Source: Paracoccaceae bacterium (GTDB lineage Bacteria; Pseudomonadota; Alphaproteobacteria; Rhodobacterales; Rhodobacteraceae). From it: DNA of 8,555 nucleotides. The stretch covers positions 1-8,555 of the forward strand of contig SKKS01000325.1 of the NCBI GenBank assembly GCA_007123625.1, in the 5' to 3' direction. This document shows positions 7,101-8,555 of this stretch, in pieces. Position numbers and translations under genes: made by a program. Position 1 is the stretch's first letter. The number at the start of each line of letters is the position of its first letter. Under the pieces are notes generated by a model. It saw only the letters and a program-made list of their open reading frames with translations. It did not search any database and was not told the DNA's origin.

Positions 7101-7559
7101 CCGGCCCGCCCGCGCGTCCATCTCGACGAACCGGGGGCTGACCCCGGCCTCCAGCGGAAACCGCCGCAACAGCCCCGCGCAGAACGAATGAATGGTCTGG
7201 ATCTTCAACCCCCCCGGGGTTTCGATCGCGCGGGCGAACAGCCGCCGCGCACGCGCAAGGGCTTCTGCGTCGCGGGCGTCCTCACCGATGGTTTCCAAGA
7301 CCGCGGCCAGGGCGGCGTCGGGCTTCATCGCCCATTCGCCCAGCCGCGCAAACAGCCGGTTCTGCATCTCGGAAGCCGCCGCCTTGGTATAGGTCAGGCA
7401 CAACACCCGCGTCGGCGCCACCCCGTTCAGCAAGAGCCGCGCCACCCGGTCGGTCAGCACCCGCGTCTTGCCCGACCCCGCATTCGCCGACAACCAGGTC
7501 GAGGCGAAGGGATCGGCGGCATCCACCTGCCGCTGGCTGGCCTCATCGCGCATCCGCAT
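4149..7559 (-). CDS. addA: Double-strand break repair helicase-nuclease AddA
   Basis: 1136-residue UvrD-like helicase fused to a RecB-type nuclease, the usual size for alphaproteobacterial AddA. With AddB it resects DNA ends to load RecA. Helicase motifs: Walker A ANAGSGKT (25-32), Walker B VDEAQDTSP (Asp395, Glu396), GDKKQSIYSFQGAD (about 430-445), VMTVHGAKGLE (about 765) and YVAMTRAEKW (about 833). The C-terminal nuclease has His960 (RALHLLLEH), Asp1037 (GTIDRL) and Asp1050-Phe-Lys1052 (VDFKSN), the H-D-DxK set of the family, so both activities look intact. The ATG at 7559 (MRMRDEASQRQV) gives a family-like start just before the helicase; the ATG at 7553 is an alternative. The frame stays open upstream into addB, but that stretch lacks family similarity. 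The gap to addB is 172 bases and carries a hairpin and a repeat element. Confidence 0.96.
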   Translation of the reverse strand: MRMRDEASQRQVDAADPFASTWLSANAGSGKTRVLTDRVARLLLNGVAPTRVLCLTYTKAAASEMQNRLFARLGEWAMKPDAALAAVLETIGEDARDAEALARARRLFARAIETPGGLKIQTIHSFCAGLLRRFPLEAGVSPRFVEMDARAGRALRAEVLEDMAEGTPDARAALEGLARHHTGTEIDTLLQAMGAHADVLARPFAPGMPEALFDLPPGYDEAALLADVFLGGEGALAEDVAAVMAGSDRVTDTRNAAKLRAAALRMPAVGVLPVLEGIFLTGAGAKEPFAAKIGTLPTKGIQPKLGAHQPQLEDLMRRVEAARPRRIALAAVERARALGLFAQVFLPALAVRKAARGWLDFDDLITRARDLLRDPSVAQWVLYKLDGGVDHILVDEAQDTSPAQWEVIALLAQEFTAGEGIGQRSLFVVGDKKQSIYSFQGADLRVFEDMRTRFATALGAVGVPLNQMQLAHSFRSSDAVLRLVDLTFDDRRGQGLGGDVQHIAFHPAMPGRVDLWPAIAATKPPDSGDWTDPVDVIPDEHHARQLARAIAGHLRALIDAGTPIPDGAGARVLHEGDVLILVRGRQRLFHEIIRACKGEGLAIAGADRLQLAGEMAVRDLTALLRVLATPEDDLSLAAVLRSPLLGWSEDALFRLAQGRGRAFLWERLRDGESSARAMLLDLMGQTDFLRPYEMLERVLTRHDGRRRLLARLGAEAEDGIDALLVQALNYERLAVPSLTGFLTWLDSGAVEIKRQLDSAGRRIRVMTVHGAKGLEAPLVILPDTAARRPRERTELYPLEGAVGWRASGANAPAIEAAQEAARARAEEEDARLLYVAMTRAEKWLIVAAAGDVGDGTCWHDRVAEGLAAAGAVAQTFPTGQGLRHAHGVWPEVGADTEAGAGVAAVLPGWLQAPVPVPATAPALLRPSDLGGAKVLAGEDAPADRRGDANADALDRGRALHLLLEHLPLWPDVGRADRTRDLLSAGTEALRPDWRDLLDEAEAVLDAPGLGALFAPGTLAEVDIAADLGGGRMLGTIDRLIVEPDRVLAVDFKSNRLIPERPDAVPEGLLRQMGAYAQALAQVYPGRAVDCALLWTRAARLMVLPGALLEAALARAGLARGGGAGTDVARARSGTDP

Positions 7560-7678
7560 CACTGCCCCATCCCCGTCAACCGACCCGAACCTGCCTTCGT
7601 CCGTGGCCCACTCCACAGAACATCCGATTGCGCGAGACCACCGGACCGAACCGCCCTCACCTTTTCCGTCCTCTTCAT
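7559..7678 (-). other. Possible 39-codon leader frame before addA
   Basis: Starts at the ATG inside repeat copy B (MKRTEKVRAV...) and ends in TGATG, where its stop shares one base with the addA start codon. The product would be basic, without membrane segment, signal peptide or known motif. No strong ribosome site is seen (GGGG only 4 bases before the ATG). The stop-start overlap would suit translational coupling to addA, but long open frames arise easily by chance at this GC content. Confidence 0.2.
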
Positions 7679-7695
7679 CTTGCCCCAAATACTCC
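7670..7695 (-). repeat. Copy B of a 26-base intergenic element
   Basis: Matches 3698-3723 at 25 of 26 positions in the same orientation. It lies in the addB-addA gap, 6 bases after a GC hairpin, so its context mirrors copy A. Unlike copy A it is far (about 110 bases) from the next gene start, so its GAAGAGG is not the addA ribosome site. Confidence 0.85.
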
Positions 7696-7701
7696 GGGGG
7701 T

Positions 7702-7719
7702 GCGGGGGCTGGCCCCCGC
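7702..7719 (-). terminator. GC hairpin after addB
   Basis: GCGGGGG (7702-7708) pairs with CCCCCGC (7713-7719) around a 4-base loop. It starts 12 bases after the addB stop on the minus strand. No T-run follows directly; the ATTTGG of repeat copy B comes about ten bases later. It is likely a terminator, attenuator or RNA-processing signal inside the add operon. Confidence 0.6.
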
Positions 7720-7731
7720 CCTGCACCTTCG

Positions 7732-8555
7732 TCATGGCGCGTCCCCCACCGGCACGGACACCGGCGCGTCCTGCATCTGCCATTCGCCGTGACGCGCCAG
7801 ATGGTCGTAATCGCCCGCGTCGCGCTCGGAAAACAGCGCCCGGCGCGCGGCATAGCCCTTGTCGGCGCTTCCATACGCCGCGATCAGCCGCTCCAGGCCC
7901 GCCAGTGTATTGGCATTGATCTCCTCGGTGATCTCGACCGTTTCCAGCTTCGGCGCCGGGCCCAGCCCCACATAACTTACCCGCGCGACCTCGCGCGGGC
8001 CAAGAGTCGCAAAGCCCCCGGCCTCGGCCATGACCGCTTCCAGCAACAATTGCTTGTCGAAGTGTTCCTGCTGCGCCTTGGTCGGCGGCGTGCCGGTCTT
8101 GTAGTCCAGGATATGCACCCGCCCGTCGGGCATTTCGTCGATCCGGTCCGGCCGCGCCGTCAGGGTGAAACCGAAAGCGGGCAGGTCCAGCCGCCCGCCG
8201 CGTTCGGTCAGCACCGGTGTCCCCTCCAGATCCGCGTCCATGGCCACGAACCATTCGGCTACCCGCGCCAGCCGCGCCTGCCACAGCAGGCGCGCCGCAG
8301 GCCAGGGAACGGCTTCGGCCAGCACATCCGCAGCCGTGGCCATCAGCACCGCGCGCGGGTCGTCGCCCGGATCATCGAGCGCCTTGAACCGCTCCAGCAC
8401 CTTGTGCAGCACCGTGCCGCGCAGCAGCGCATCGGGTTCGGGATGCAGCGCATCAAGCGCACGCAGTCCCAGCACATAGCGCGCATAAACCGCATAAGGG
8501 TCGCGGATCAGCCGGGAAATCGCCGTCACCGGCAATTCGCGCGGGCGCGCGGCCC
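7732..8555 (-). CDS. addB: Double-strand break repair protein AddB, C-terminal nuclease part (5' end outside window)
   Basis: The last 273 residues are visible and the frame is open to the right edge, so the apparent start at 8535 is only an internal TTG codon. The segment begins with LPVTAISRLIRDPYAVYARYVLGL, read as two motifs: the VTAISRLIRDPY nuclease-domain entry and its helix. RGTVLHKVLERF carries the conserved histidine, RPDRIDEM the first aspartate, and ILDYKTG the Asp-x-Lys pair, with the following QLLLEA glutamine; together these are the PD-(D/E)XK nuclease of the RecB/AddB group. It pairs with AddA, each subunit cutting one strand. The visible part has no cysteine, so the C-terminal Fe-S ligands known from Bacillus AddB are absent; YDHLARHGEW lies in the region near the C-terminus. 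The N-terminal helicase-like part lies outside the window. Confidence 0.93.
   Translation of the reverse strand, partial: AARPRELPVTAISRLIRDPYAVYARYVLGLRALDALHPEPDALLRGTVLHKVLERFKALDDPGDDPRAVLMATAADVLAEAVPWPAARLLWQARLARVAEWFVAMDADLEGTPVLTERGGRLDLPAFGFTLTARPDRIDEMPDGRVHILDYKTGTPPTKAQQEHFDKQLLLEAVMAEAGGFATLGPREVARVSYVGLGPAPKLETVEITEEINANTLAGLERLIAAYGSADKGYAARRALFSERDAGDYDHLARHGEWQMQDAPVSVPVGDAP

Noticed and set aside
7560..7874. N-terminal extension of addA by 105 codons
   Set aside because: The extension would overlap the addB 3' end and the hairpin-repeat region and has Arg/Gly-rich composition unlike AddA. The family N-terminus fits the ATG at 7559.
5730..7919. A 729-codon plus-strand open frame
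   Set aside because: It is antisense to addA and the end of addB, has low-complexity composition and no recognisable domain.

Overview
The window is chromosomal DNA of a GC-rich alphaproteobacterium, most likely a member of the Rhodobacterales (Rhodobacteraceae/Roseobacter group). The evidence is protein style, strong GC bias at third codon positions, an alphaproteobacterial-type AddAB nuclease, a short HslV propeptide, and the gene order addB-addA-trxA-hslV-hslU. No mobile element, CRISPR array, tRNA or rRNA was seen, and no stretch over 300 bases lacks a gene.

Left part, plus strand (1-1741): the 3' portion of an ABC-transporter ATPase gene of the MalK/PotA/UgpC type, from just before the signature motif through a C-terminal TOBE-like domain. 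After 67 bases comes a complete LysR-family regulator gene. The two may form the end of a small-molecule uptake operon with its own regulator. The substrate cannot be told from this window.

Right part, minus strand (1785-8555), in transcription order from the right edge: addB (C-terminal nuclease part only), addA (complete helicase-nuclease), trxA (thioredoxin), hslV (protease) and hslU (its ATPase unfoldase). AddA and AddB form the double-strand-break end-processing enzyme. HslV and HslU form a two-component ATP-dependent protease. TrxA reduces disulfides. The shared theme is housekeeping and stress repair. The LysR gene and hslU converge over a 43-base gap that holds a strong GC hairpin.

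The most interesting non-coding signal is a pair of near-identical 26-base elements (25/26 matches), in the trxA-hslV gap and the addB-addA gap. Each has the same layout on the minus strand: stop codon, GC-rich hairpin, 6-10 bases, then the element. The upstream GC hairpins look like terminators or processing sites. In both copies the ATG inside the element opens a short frame whose stop overlaps the start codon of the next gene (ATGA at hslV, TGATG at addA). I found no convincing undescribed protein system; the genes belong to known families.
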